From positions 98,704 through 162,703 of the forward strand of contig NZ_JAHKPM010000060.1 of NCBI RefSeq assembly GCF_018860525.1: DNA of 64,000 nt, written 5' to 3'. The position numbers and the translations under genes are program-made. Each line of letters starts with the position of its first letter. The stretch's first letter is position 1. This DNA comes from Vibrio hepatarius (GTDB taxonomy: Bacteria; Pseudomonadota; Gammaproteobacteria; Enterobacterales; Vibrionaceae). The notes under the pieces were generated by a model. That model was not told the DNA's origin. It did not search any database and worked only from the letters and a program-made list of their open reading frames with translations. This document shows, piece by piece, positions 8,940 to 17,182 of the stretch.

Positions 8940-10664
8940 TTATTGAGATTTTTCTGCAATAAATTTTTCTACAGTAGCTTCAATTTCCGCAGAGGTTGGT
9001 AAAGCAAGCGCTTGTTGAGCCATAGCTTTTACTTCACTGAAGTTTGAATTACGAATGACTTTCTTCACTTTAGGGATAGAAATACCACTCATTGAGAACT
9101 CATCTAACCCCATTCCGAGAAGTAGCAGCGTCGCTCTTTCATCACCAGCCAGCTCGCCGCACATACCTGTCCATTTCCCTTCTGCATGTGAAGCATCAAT
9201 CACTTGCTTAATTACATTTAATACCGCAGGGGATAATGGGTTATATAAGTGAGAAATCATCTCGTTGCCACGATCCACGGCAAGAGTGTATTGGGTTAGG
9301 TCATTGGTGCCGATTGAGAAGAAAGTTACTTCTTTAGCTAAGTGATGAGCAATAACAGCAGCGGCTGGCGTTTCAACCATAACACCGATTTCGATGTTTT
9401 CATCGAATGCATGCCCTTCGTTACGTAGCTCTACTTTATATTCTTCAATGGCTTTTTTAAGTTCACGTATTTCTTCAACCGCGATGATCATTGGGAACAT
9501 GATACGCAGTTTCCCATGCGCTGAAGCACGCAGTATACCACGTAACTGATCACGCAGGATATCACGGCGATCTAAGCTGATACGTATCGCTCGCCAACCT
9601 AAGAAAGGGTTCATTTCCTGTGGCAAATCCATGTATGGCAGATCTTTATCGCCACCAATATCCATAGTACGAATGATGACAGCTTCACCATTCATCGCTT
9701 CTGCAACTTCTTTGTAGGCTTGGTATTGCTCTTCTTCAGTGGGGAGAGCATCACGGTCCATAAATAAGAACTCGGTACGATACAGCCCCACACCTTCGCC
9801 GCCATTTCGTAAAATGCCGTCACAATCTTTAACTGTACCAATGTTACCGCATACTTCGACACGGTGACCATCTAGTGTTTCAGCGTGAAGGTCTTTTAGC
9901 TTAGCAAGTTCTTCTTTTTCAGCGATGAAGGCAGCTTTGACTGCTTTTGCTTCTTCAAGCTCTTTCTCTGATGGATTAATAACAACTTTGTTATTCATTG
10001 CGTCGAGAATCAGAATATCACCGTTTTTGACTTGCTTAGTGATGTTGTTTGTACCTACGATAGCCGGAAGTTCAAGGGAGCGAGCCATGATAGAAGTGTG
10101 TGACGTGCGCCCACCAATATCACAGGCAAATCCTAGCACGTAGTCTAGATTAATTTGTGCAGTCTCAGATGGAGTAAGATCGTAAGCAACAAGAATGACC
10201 TCTTGATTAATATCACTTAAAGACACGATATTAATGCCGAGTGCATTTTTCACAAAGCGAGAGCCAATATCACGGATATCTGTTGCACGTTCTTTCAAAT
10301 ATTCGTCATCGAGTGATTCGAGAGCCACTGCTTGTTCTTCGATAACAGTGTGGATAGCATTATCAGCATGCATCTTGTCATTTTTAATCAGAGCAAGGAT
10401 TTCTTCTTCTAGCTCTTCATCTTCAAGAAGCATAATGTGACCTTCAAAGATCGCTTCTTTTTCTTCACCAAATGTTTCCAGCGCTTTTTGCTTAATAATC
10501 TCAAGCTGAGCCGTTGATTTATCGCGTGCTTCAAAGAAACATGCAACTTCAGTTTCGACTTGCGCATCAGTTATAGAGTTGGTGTTTAGGACAATTTCAT
10601 CTTCTTGAAGGAGTAGTGCTTTACCAATAGCAATACCTGGAGATGCTAGGATGCCTGAAATCAT
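8940..10664 (-). CDS. ptsI: PTS enzyme I
   Basis: Phosphoenolpyruvate-protein phosphotransferase of 574 residues, the first enzyme of the sugar PTS. It autophosphorylates on His from PEP and passes the phosphate to HPr. The N-terminal HPr-binding region is followed by the swivelling domain with active-site H189 in GGRTSHTSIMAR, then the PEP-utilising TIM barrel with VMVETPAAA and SIGTNDLTQYTL. It is the middle gene of ptsH-ptsI-crr. A hairpin lies in the 137-bp gap after ptsH, which could set HPr and EI levels apart. Confidence 0.97.
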   Translation of the reverse strand: MISGILASPGIAIGKALLLQEDEIVLNTNSITDAQVETEVACFFEARDKSTAQLEIIKQKALETFGEEKEAIFEGHIMLLEDEELEEEILALIKNDKMHADNAIHTVIEEQAVALESLDDEYLKERATDIRDIGSRFVKNALGINIVSLSDINQEVILVAYDLTPSETAQINLDYVLGFACDIGGRTSHTSIMARSLELPAIVGTNNITKQVKNGDILILDAMNNKVVINPSEKELEEAKAVKAAFIAEKEELAKLKDLHAETLDGHRVEVCGNIGTVKDCDGILRNGGEGVGLYRTEFLFMDRDALPTEEEQYQAYKEVAEAMNGEAVIIRTMDIGGDKDLPYMDLPQEMNPFLGWRAIRISLDRRDILRDQLRGILRASAHGKLRIMFPMIIAVEEIRELKKAIEEYKVELRNEGHAFDENIEIGVMVETPAAAVIAHHLAKEVTFFSIGTNDLTQYTLAVDRGNEMISHLYNPLSPAVLNVIKQVIDASHAEGKWTGMCGELAGDERATLLLLGMGLDEFSMSGISIPKVKKVIRNSNFSEVKAMAQQALALPTSAEIEATVEKFIAEKSQ

Positions 10665-10754
10665 AGCCTTACCTTAAAGTGGTCAACTTAAAAACGGGAG
10701 AAAAATGGGTGCGCTAACGATAATCTTTAGCTTATGTTCGGGTTTATTTCCAAC

Positions 10755-10784
10755 AAAGCCATTTCATTTTTACAAAATGGCTTT
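10755..10784 (-). promoter_or_regulatory. Intercistronic hairpin between ptsH and ptsI
   Basis: A 10-bp perfect stem (AAAGCCATTT with AAATGGCTTT) with a 10-nt loop begins 18 nt after the ptsH stop. The tail is only TTTGTTGG, so it looks more like an attenuator or mRNA-stabilising stem than a full terminator. Confidence 0.6.
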
Positions 10785-10801
10785 AGAAATGCGAGATCGG
10801 A

Positions 10802-11059
10802 TTAGTGTAGTTGGTCCATTAGAGCAACAAGGTGATCTACAGCTTCCTGAGCTTGAGGGCCTTCTGCTGAGATGGTTACTTGAGTTCCTTTAACTAGACC
10901 CAATGTTTGTAGCTTAAATAAGCTCTTTGCACTAGCACTCTTACCATTAGAAGTCACAGTAATATCCGCATCAAAGCCTTTCGCCTCTTTTACGAATTGT
11001 GCAGCTGGACGAGTGTGAAGGCCATTTTCTGCAGTGATTTCTACTTGCTTCTCGTACAT
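10802..11059 (-). CDS. ptsH: Phosphocarrier protein HPr
   Basis: 85-residue phosphocarrier of the PTS. The phosphorylated histidine is H15 in ENGLHTRPAA, and the SAKSLFKLQTL segment with the serine near position 46 is also conserved. It is the first gene of the PTS operon; the 300-bp region up to cysK must contain its promoter. The size and both motifs match enterobacterial HPr closely. Confidence 0.98.
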   Translation of the reverse strand: MYEKQVEITAENGLHTRPAAQFVKEAKGFDADITVTSNGKSASAKSLFKLQTLGLVKGTQVTISAEGPQAQEAVDHLVALMDQLH

Positions 11060-11215
11060 GTATTATACCCCAAATTGATTTATATTTTGATAGATTCTTA
11101 ATCAGACTCAGCTTAACCTTTAAATGAATGTCGTGACAAATGCACGATGCTCAATTAGTGTCATAAGTTATCTTGATTGCAAATTTTTCAGATATGATTT
11201 CGATCTGTGCCGGAT

Positions 11216-11231
11216 TTCATAACCGATGCTA
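11216..11231. promoter_or_regulatory. Possible CRP site upstream of ptsH
   Basis: TGTGC-N6-TCATA resembles the CRP half-site pair TGTGA-N6-TCACA at seven of ten positions. It lies about 155 bp before ptsH. The E. coli pts operon is CRP-regulated, which makes the location sensible, but the match is weak. The rest of the ptsH-cysK gap shows only the cysK terminator. Confidence 0.3.
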
Positions 11232-11306
11232 ATTCTGGCTTCTCTTTTATTTTGAAGCTAAAAATAAAACTGACCCGATATTACCAAAGGTGAGTCAGGG
11301 ATCAAC

Positions 11307-11333
11307 AAAAAAGCCCCATTTAGGGGCTTTTTT
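11307..11333 (-). terminator. cysK terminator
   Basis: AAAAAAGCCCC and GGGGCTTTTTT pair around a 5-nt loop, 27 nt beyond the cysK stop, with a six-T tail on the minus strand: a classic rho-independent terminator insulating cysK from ptsH. Confidence 0.93.
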
Positions 11334-11359
11334 CGATGAAAAATTGATTTCGTCACGTA

Positions 11360-12328
11360 TTACTGATGATTCTCTTTTTCTGTGAAGATACCAGCAAATA
11401 GAGCTGAGCTCAAATAACGTTCACCTGAGCTTGGTAGAACAGTGACTATGGTTTTCCCTTTAAATTCAGGTAGCTCTGATATTCTGTTTGCGGCTACGAC
11501 AGCAGCCCCCGAAGAAATACCAGCTAAAATCCCTTCTTCTTCCATTAGGCGTCTTGTCATAGTGATGGCTTCTTCTGAAGTTACCTGTTCAACGCGGTCA
11601 ATTAGCTCTAAATCAAGGTTACCAGGGATAAATCCAGCTCCGATACCTTGAATCTTGTGCGGTGCGGGTTGAATTTCTTCACCTGCTAGAGCTTGAGTAA
11701 TTACCGGAGACTCGGCTGGTTCAACAGCGACAGAAACAATGTTTTTCCCTTTCTCAGTTTTGATATAGCGGCTTGTTCCGGTAATTGTTCCTCCGGTACC
11801 AACTCCAGCGATAAATACATCGATTTGTCCATCTGTGGCATCCCAAATTTCAGGCCCAGTGGTTTTTTCATGAATTTCAGGGTTTGCAGGGTTGTTGAAT
11901 TGTTGGAGTAACAGATATTTTTCAGGTGCAGCTGCGACAATTTCTTCGGCTTTAGCAATTGCGCCTTTCATTCCTTTTGCCGCCTCAGTTAGCTCGAGAT
12001 TTGCCCCTAAAGCTTTTAGTAGCTTGCGGCGTTCAAGACTCATCGACTCTGGCATTGTCAGTGTCAGTTTATAGCCACGAGCTGCCGCTACGAAGGCTAA
12101 TGCAATACCAGTATTACCGCTGGTTGGCTCGACAAGTTCTATGCCTGGGTTAAGCTTGCCTGCTTTTTCTGCTTCCCAGATCATGTTGGCACCGATGCGG
12201 CATTTAACACTAAAGCTTGGATTTCGAGCCTCTATTTTTGCCAAAACCTTACCTTTACTCACTTTATTGAGACGGACCAGAGGCGTGTTTCCTATGGTAA
12301 GAGAGTTATCTTCGTAGATTTTGCTCAT
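11360..12328 (-). CDS. cysK: Cysteine synthase A (O-acetylserine sulfhydrylase)
   Basis: PLP-dependent enzyme that makes cysteine from O-acetylserine and sulfide. The 322-residue protein has the PLP lysine K42 (NPSFSVKCR), the substrate-binding TSGNTG loop near residues 68-73 and the PLP-phosphate loop GVGTGGTITG. The form with NPSFSVK is that of CysK rather than CysM. It lies between cysZ and ptsH, the same order as E. coli cysZ-cysK-ptsHI-crr. Confidence 0.96.
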   Translation of the reverse strand: MSKIYEDNSLTIGNTPLVRLNKVSKGKVLAKIEARNPSFSVKCRIGANMIWEAEKAGKLNPGIELVEPTSGNTGIALAFVAAARGYKLTLTMPESMSLERRKLLKALGANLELTEAAKGMKGAIAKAEEIVAAAPEKYLLLQQFNNPANPEIHEKTTGPEIWDATDGQIDVFIAGVGTGGTITGTSRYIKTEKGKNIVSVAVEPAESPVITQALAGEEIQPAPHKIQGIGAGFIPGNLDLELIDRVEQVTSEEAITMTRRLMEEEGILAGISSGAAVVAANRISELPEFKGKTIVTVLPSSGERYLSSALFAGIFTEKENHQ

Positions 12329-12538
12329 GTTGTGATCCTTCGTTTGTTGAGTGCTTATTGGGCTGTGAAAATTATCGTGGTAATAAGCGATATAGCTGGT
12401 TCGTTAAAAACTGTATGGATAGAAGAGTAGGCTAGCAACAAAACCTAGAGAAGGATTAAAAAGTTATAACTTATTAGAATGAGATGAAGTGCATGTTATT
12501 TAACACACGAGTGCTGTCTTTCGAACTAAAATTAATAG

Positions 12539-12593
12539 CAAAGGTCAACATGTTTAAAGCCCCCGATGTGCATTTTAAACATGTTGACCTTTG
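12539..12593. repeat. Perfect 20-bp inverted repeat between cysZ and cysK
   Basis: Arms at 12539-12558 and 12574-12593 are perfect inverted copies (CAAAGGTCAACATGTTTAAA and complement) around a 15-nt loop. No T-run follows on either strand. It is about 70 bp beyond the cysZ stop and 210 bp before the cysK start. The remainder of this 331-bp gap shows nothing else I can support. Confidence 0.85.
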
Positions 12594-12659
12594 AATCGAT
12601 GTTAATTGAGCGAATTGTTCGGTTCTATAGAGCGATGGAACATATTCATAATCAATAGT

Positions 12660-13397
12660 CTATCGTTTAAACTCTGTTACCCAAATCGCTGTTGCACCGC
12701 ATACAGCAACAGGCATAACAATGAGATTTAATACAGGTATGGTGGTAAAAATAGCCACTAACCCGCCAAAGCTGTATGCTTTAGTTTGCTTTTGCTTCAA
12801 ATTGCTACGCATTTCGTTAAAAGAGACTTTGTGGTTATCGAACGGATAATCACAATATTGAATAGCCAGCATCCAAGAAGCAAAAGCAAACCAAAGAATA
12901 GGTCCTAGTGTTTGGCCTAATCCGGGAATCAATAGCAAAAGAAATAGGCCAAGAGCTTTTGGCAAAACATAAACCAGTTTTCGCCATTCTCTGGCAAGAA
13001 TTCTCGGTGTGTCTTTGACAACAGCCAGTATACTATCATCATTGACTTTTTGACCGGTGAGATATTCTTCTACTTTCTCTGCCAGTAGGCCATTGAAGGG
13101 GGCAGCGACAAAATTTGCCAATGTACTAAAAAAATAAGAAAAAGTTGCGAGTATGGTCACTACTAATATTGGCCATAGTATATAACTTAACCAAGAGAGG
13201 AAATTTGGTAATTGCCCCATTAGCTGCTCAATCCAAGTATCTAAATGAGTAAACAGGTAGAGTAAGGCTCCGCCAATGAGCAGAATATTAGCAATTAGGG
13301 GAAGGATTACGAACTGACGTATCCCAGGTGTTACAGCGAGCTCTAAGCCGTAAAAGAAGTAACCGAAGCCGGAGCGATGTTGTGTTTTTGAATTCAT
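12660..13397 (-). CDS. cysZ: CysZ sulfate transporter-type membrane protein
   Basis: Inner-membrane protein of 245 residues that in E. coli imports sulfate for cysteine synthesis. At least four hydrophobic segments are visible (about residues 28-50, 68-98, 140-170 and 205-235), and the N-terminal HRSGFGYFFYGLELA and central LAREWRKLVYVLPK are typical of the family. It is upstream of cysK and divergent from zipA. The ATG has no clear Shine-Dalgarno and directly follows an 18-bp tandem duplication. Confidence 0.93.
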   Translation of the reverse strand: MNSKTQHRSGFGYFFYGLELAVTPGIRQFVILPLIANILLIGGALLYLFTHLDTWIEQLMGQLPNFLSWLSYILWPILVVTILATFSYFFSTLANFVAAPFNGLLAEKVEEYLTGQKVNDDSILAVVKDTPRILAREWRKLVYVLPKALGLFLLLLIPGLGQTLGPILWFAFASWMLAIQYCDYPFDNHKVSFNEMRSNLKQKQTKAYSFGGLVAIFTTIPVLNLIVMPVAVCGATAIWVTEFKR

Positions 13398-13434
13398 AAG
13401 TTTTGTCTAAGTAATTAAGTTTTGTCTGAGTAAT
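13398..13434. repeat. 18-bp tandem duplication abutting the cysZ start
   Basis: AAGTTTTGTCTAAGTAAT (13398-13415) is followed after one base by AAGTTTTGTCTGAGTAAT (13417-13434), 17 of 18 identical. The near copy occupies the position where the cysZ ribosome-binding site should be. Confidence 0.85.
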
Positions 13435-13579
13435 GATGTAAAAATGAACGCTTTCTATCATAACAAGAAAAAAGCGTGTTCAAAATCACAACATTGTATG
13501 AACTTCTCACATTAAGCTGTTCTAAAACAGGTGTGAGTTTTGATAGAGTTGGTTAGAGAAGGTTTAATAAGGCTCGATA

Positions 13580-13595
13580 AGTTCGTTCACGAACT
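13580..13595. promoter_or_regulatory. Palindrome upstream of zipA
   Basis: AGTTCGT-TC-ACGAACT is a perfect 7+7 dyad 30 bp before the zipA start, flanked by CGATA (13575-13579) and TATCG (13601-13605). It could be an operator or a leader hairpin; no known regulator consensus is matched. Confidence 0.45.
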
Positions 13596-13624
13596 AAATG
13601 TATCGATTAATTTGAGAGTGAAAC

Positions 13625-14500
13625 ATGCAGGAATTGCGATTTGTACTCATAATCGTCGGAGCGATAGCGATTGCAGCGTTATTGTTTCACGGCTTATGGA
13701 CAAGCAAAAAAGAAGTTAAAGCTAAGTTTGGCAGTAGGCCACTTCGTAAGTTAGATGTGAACAAAAGCAAAGGCATTGAGCCCGAGCACGAAGTTGCGCC
13801 GGAAGACGATTTTGAAATTATTCGTAAGGAGCGTAAAGAGCCAGACTTTATGCAAGACAATATCGTCGCTGATCCTCTGATTGACGGCTATCCTGAACCA
13901 GAAGCAGATCAGCCTTTTGTCTCAAATTCTGAGATGAAAGTGGCAGATGTGGGTATGGATGACCTTTTAGTCTCCACGGCGTCGGTTGATGAGATTGATC
14001 CTTTTGTTAGTCAAACTCAGCACTCAGTTGCCAATGAACCTGAAGATGAGCCTGAAAAGCTTGCTTCACCACAACAGAATATGCAGGTTATTGTACTTAA
14101 TGTTCATTGTGCAGGTGCAGAACCTCTAGTTGGAACTAAGTTGTTTGACAGTATGCAGCAAAATGGTTTGTTATACGGTGAAATGGATATCTTCCATCGT
14201 CATTCTGACTTGTCTGGAACGGGTAATGTACTGTTTAGTGTCGCAAATATGATGCAACCTGGTACACTTGCCCATACCGATCCTGCTGAGTTTAACACTA
14301 AAGGTATTTCATTTTTTATGACCTTACCTTGCTATGGCGATCCTGAACAAAATTTTAAATTGATGCTCAAAACTGCTCAGCAAATTGCGGATGATCTCGG
14401 TGCCAATGTACTTGATGATGGACGTAACTTGATGACGCCTAATCGTTTAGATGCGTATCGATCCCAGATTAAGGAATTCAAGACTTTACAAAGTGCCTGA
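13625..14500 (+). CDS. zipA: Cell division protein ZipA
   Basis: Bitopic inner-membrane protein that tethers FtsZ to the membrane at the division site. The 291-residue protein has an N-terminal membrane helix (about 5-26), a charged region, a Pro/acid-rich linker (about 50-155) and the globular FtsZ-binding domain from about residue 158 (QVIVLNVHC, FHRHSDLSGTGNVLFSVANM, GISFFMTLPCYGDPEQNFKLM). It is paired with ligA downstream, as in E. coli, and has its own terminator. Confidence 0.96.
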   Translation: MQELRFVLIIVGAIAIAALLFHGLWTSKKEVKAKFGSRPLRKLDVNKSKGIEPEHEVAPEDDFEIIRKERKEPDFMQDNIVADPLIDGYPEPEADQPFVSNSEMKVADVGMDDLLVSTASVDEIDPFVSQTQHSVANEPEDEPEKLASPQQNMQVIVLNVHCAGAEPLVGTKLFDSMQQNGLLYGEMDIFHRHSDLSGTGNVLFSVANMMQPGTLAHTDPAEFNTKGISFFMTLPCYGDPEQNFKLMLKTAQQIADDLGANVLDDGRNLMTPNRLDAYRSQIKEFKTLQSA

Positions 14501-14520
14501 ATAAGAGAATATTCCCTCCA

Positions 14521-14548
14521 AGGCTCCGAATGTCGGAGCCTTTCTTTT
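14521..14548 (+). terminator. zipA terminator
   Basis: A 9-bp perfect stem (AGGCTCCGA with TCGGAGCCT) and 3-nt loop followed by TTCTTTTT, 20 nt after the zipA stop. Confidence 0.9.
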
Positions 14549-14683
14549 TCGAGTTGCGGTTAAATATCTGAATTTAGAATTACAGTAACTTGAGTGATGT
14601 GCCAATCTCATTTAACCTGCTGCGAATGAATTGCTGATTTTCAGCATTATAGAAGTTACTAACTGTTTAAAATAGAGTGAGTT

Positions 14684-16693
14684 ATGCCTCAAGATATTCA
14701 AGAAACGCTTAATCAATTGCGTGAGATGCTGCATTACCATGGTGTGAAATATTACGTTGAAGATCATCCAGAGATCCCGGATGCGGAATATGATCGCCTG
14801 ATGCGTGAATTGTTAGAGCTTGAGGCCAAACACCCTCAATTAATGAGCTTAGATTCACCTAGCCAGCGAGTGGGAGGACAACCACTTGATGGCTTTCAAT
14901 CTGTTAAGCATGAGATAGCAATGCTATCTCTTGATAATGCTTTTGATGATAGTGAATTGGATGCTTTCTATAAGCGCATATTAGATCGCCTCTCTTTCTC
15001 AGATTTATCTCATTTCTGTTGTGAACCCAAGCTAGATGGATTAGCCGTTAGTCTATTGTATGAAGACGGTATATTGGTCCAAGCGGCTACTCGCGGTGAT
15101 GGCTCCACAGGCGAAAATATTACAGAGAATGTCCGTACCATTAAATCAATACCATTGAAGTTAAGTGGCCGAGATTGGCCTCAACGTATAGAAGTCAGAG
15201 GTGAAGTATTTATGCCTAAACTCGGCTTTGAAAAATTGAATCAGCATGCACTTAAGAAGGGAGAAAAAGTCTTTGTTAACCCTCGTAATGCAGCCGCTGG
15301 TAGCTTGCGCCAACTCGATTCACGCATCACTGCAACACGGCCTCTGAGCTTTTACGCATACAGTGTTGGTGTTATTGAGGGGGGGATATTGTCGCAAAGC
15401 CATTATCAACGTTTTCTTCAATTGAAAGAGTGGGGATTACCTATGTGTCCTGAGACTCGTCATGTTTTAACCCTTTCAGAAGTTAAAGCCTACTATCAAG
15501 ATATTTTGGTTCGTAGAGATGAATTAGCCTTTGAAATCGATGGTGTAGTCATCAAAGTTGATGATATCGCTTTGCAAGAGCAATTAGGCTTTGTTGCTCG
15601 TGCCCCTCGTTGGGCTATTGCTTATAAGTTCCCCGCTCAGGAAGAGGTCACTTTACTTAATGATGTCGAGTTTCAGGTTGGCCGGACGGGGGCAATTACC
15701 CCTGTAGCCAAGCTTGAACCAGTATTTGTCGGTGGTGTTACTGTCAGCAATGCGACCTTGCATAATGCCGATGAAATTGCACGCCTTAAAGTCAAAATTG
15801 GCGATAGCGTTATTGTTCGCCGTGCTGGAGATGTGATCCCGCAAATAGTGTCCTTTATTGAAGAACGCCGCCCTGATGATGCACGAGAAATTGTTTTTCC
15901 ACTACATTGCCCAGTTTGCCATTCTCAAATTGAACGAGTCGCAGGAGAAGCAGTGGCAAGATGTTCGGGAGGTTTATTCTGTCAAGCACAAAGGAAAGAG
16001 GCATTGAAGCATTTTGTATCGCGTAAGGCTTTGGATGTTGATGGATTAGGCGAGAAAGTAATTGAGCAGCTTGTAGACCGTGAGATGGTTACGACGCCCG
16101 CTGACTTATTTAAGTTATCAGCTGGAGTGATCACTGTACTTGATCGAATGGGGCCCAAATCGGCACAAAATGTAGTTGATGCACTGAATAAGGCGAAATC
16201 GACGACTTTAGCTCGTTTCCTATACTCGCTTGGTATTCGTGAAGTAGGTGAAGCGACAGCAGCCAATCTTGCCCAACACTTTAAAACTCTTGCCAAGATC
16301 AAAGTAGCATCACATGAGCAACTTATCGAGGTATCAGATATCGGCAGTATCGTTGCTAGCCATATCATTGCTTTCTTTGCTCAGGAGAAAAATCAGCAAG
16401 TGATTGAAGATCTGATTGCTCAAGGGATTACTTGGCCTGATATTGACGATCAAAAGCAGGATGTTCCCCAGCCTCTTATGGGTAAGGTTGTGGTATTAAC
16501 GGGCTCTTTATCCCAGCTATCTCGTGATAACGCCAAAGCCGCTTTACAAAGTCTTGGAGCAAAGGTAACTGGGAGCGTTAGTAAGAAAACGGATATTTTA
16601 TTTGCTGGCGAAAATGCGGGTTCCAAATTGGCTAAAGCGCAGGAGTTGGGCGTTGAAATTAAAACTGAGCAAGACCTTATTGATTTAATATAA
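14684..16693 (+). CDS. ligA: NAD-dependent DNA ligase LigA
   Basis: Joins Okazaki fragments and repair nicks using NAD+. The 669-residue protein has the Ia domain, the adenylation domain with catalytic lysine K116 in EPKLDGLA, an OB domain, a four-cysteine zinc finger (CPVCHSQIERV...CSGGLFC), helix-hairpin-helix repeats and a C-terminal BRCT domain (VVLTGSLSQLSRDNAK). Full-length and intact. Confidence 0.98.
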   Translation: MPQDIQETLNQLREMLHYHGVKYYVEDHPEIPDAEYDRLMRELLELEAKHPQLMSLDSPSQRVGGQPLDGFQSVKHEIAMLSLDNAFDDSELDAFYKRILDRLSFSDLSHFCCEPKLDGLAVSLLYEDGILVQAATRGDGSTGENITENVRTIKSIPLKLSGRDWPQRIEVRGEVFMPKLGFEKLNQHALKKGEKVFVNPRNAAAGSLRQLDSRITATRPLSFYAYSVGVIEGGILSQSHYQRFLQLKEWGLPMCPETRHVLTLSEVKAYYQDILVRRDELAFEIDGVVIKVDDIALQEQLGFVARAPRWAIAYKFPAQEEVTLLNDVEFQVGRTGAITPVAKLEPVFVGGVTVSNATLHNADEIARLKVKIGDSVIVRRAGDVIPQIVSFIEERRPDDAREIVFPLHCPVCHSQIERVAGEAVARCSGGLFCQAQRKEALKHFVSRKALDVDGLGEKVIEQLVDREMVTTPADLFKLSAGVITVLDRMGPKSAQNVVDALNKAKSTTLARFLYSLGIREVGEATAANLAQHFKTLAKIKVASHEQLIEVSDIGSIVASHIIAFFAQEKNQQVIEDLIAQGITWPDIDDQKQDVPQPLMGKVVVLTGSLSQLSRDNAKAALQSLGAKVTGSVSKKTDILFAGENAGSKLAKAQELGVEIKTEQDLIDLI

Positions 16694-16710
16694 GCTCCAC
16701 TATTAGCTCG

Positions 16711-16739
16711 AAACCACCTCAATCAGGTGGTTTTTTTTT
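16711..16739 (+). terminator. ligA terminator
   Basis: ACCACCT and AGGTGGT pair around a 5-nt loop, followed by nine T residues. The following ~440 bp up to the porin gene are strongly AT-rich with no gene; they presumably hold the porin promoter and catabolite-control sites, but I see no unambiguous box. Confidence 0.94.
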
Positions 16740-17182
16740 GTCGAAAAATATTGATGAATTTATTTGTTGCTAAAACAAGAAATAATGCAGTGATCTAAAT
16801 CTAATTACTATAAAAGTGATCGTTATTATGGATCTTATGCGATCAAAATCTCAATTAAGCCATTGGGATTCTATTTTAAGTCTATGTTTTTAAAGTGTTA
16901 AAAGTTTTAATTGATGTTTTTATATTAAATATTTGAATAAAGTCACGATGTTGATAAAAGTTTGTATCAGGTCATAGTTCTTCATTTAAAGGCGAATTTC
17001 TAATTGATATTTTTCGTTGCAAAGTTAGTCTTGATCGTGGATACATTGGGTTAAAAACCTAGTGACAAAGTAAAAAGTTATTCTCTCTTTCTCGCTTTTT
17101 ACACAAGGAAAAAGTTCTCCCTTCGGCGGCCAACTTATGGTGAGAATATAAAAACAGCTATATCCACTTTTAGGAGTTTTCC

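Noticed and set aside
15982..16368. Long minus-strand frame inside ligA
   Set aside because: Shadow of ligA; no start signals and no recognisable protein.
16800..17000. CRP sites upstream of the porin
   Set aside because: Several GTGA and GATC stretches occur in the AT-rich region but none gives an acceptable TGTGA-N6-TCACA pair.
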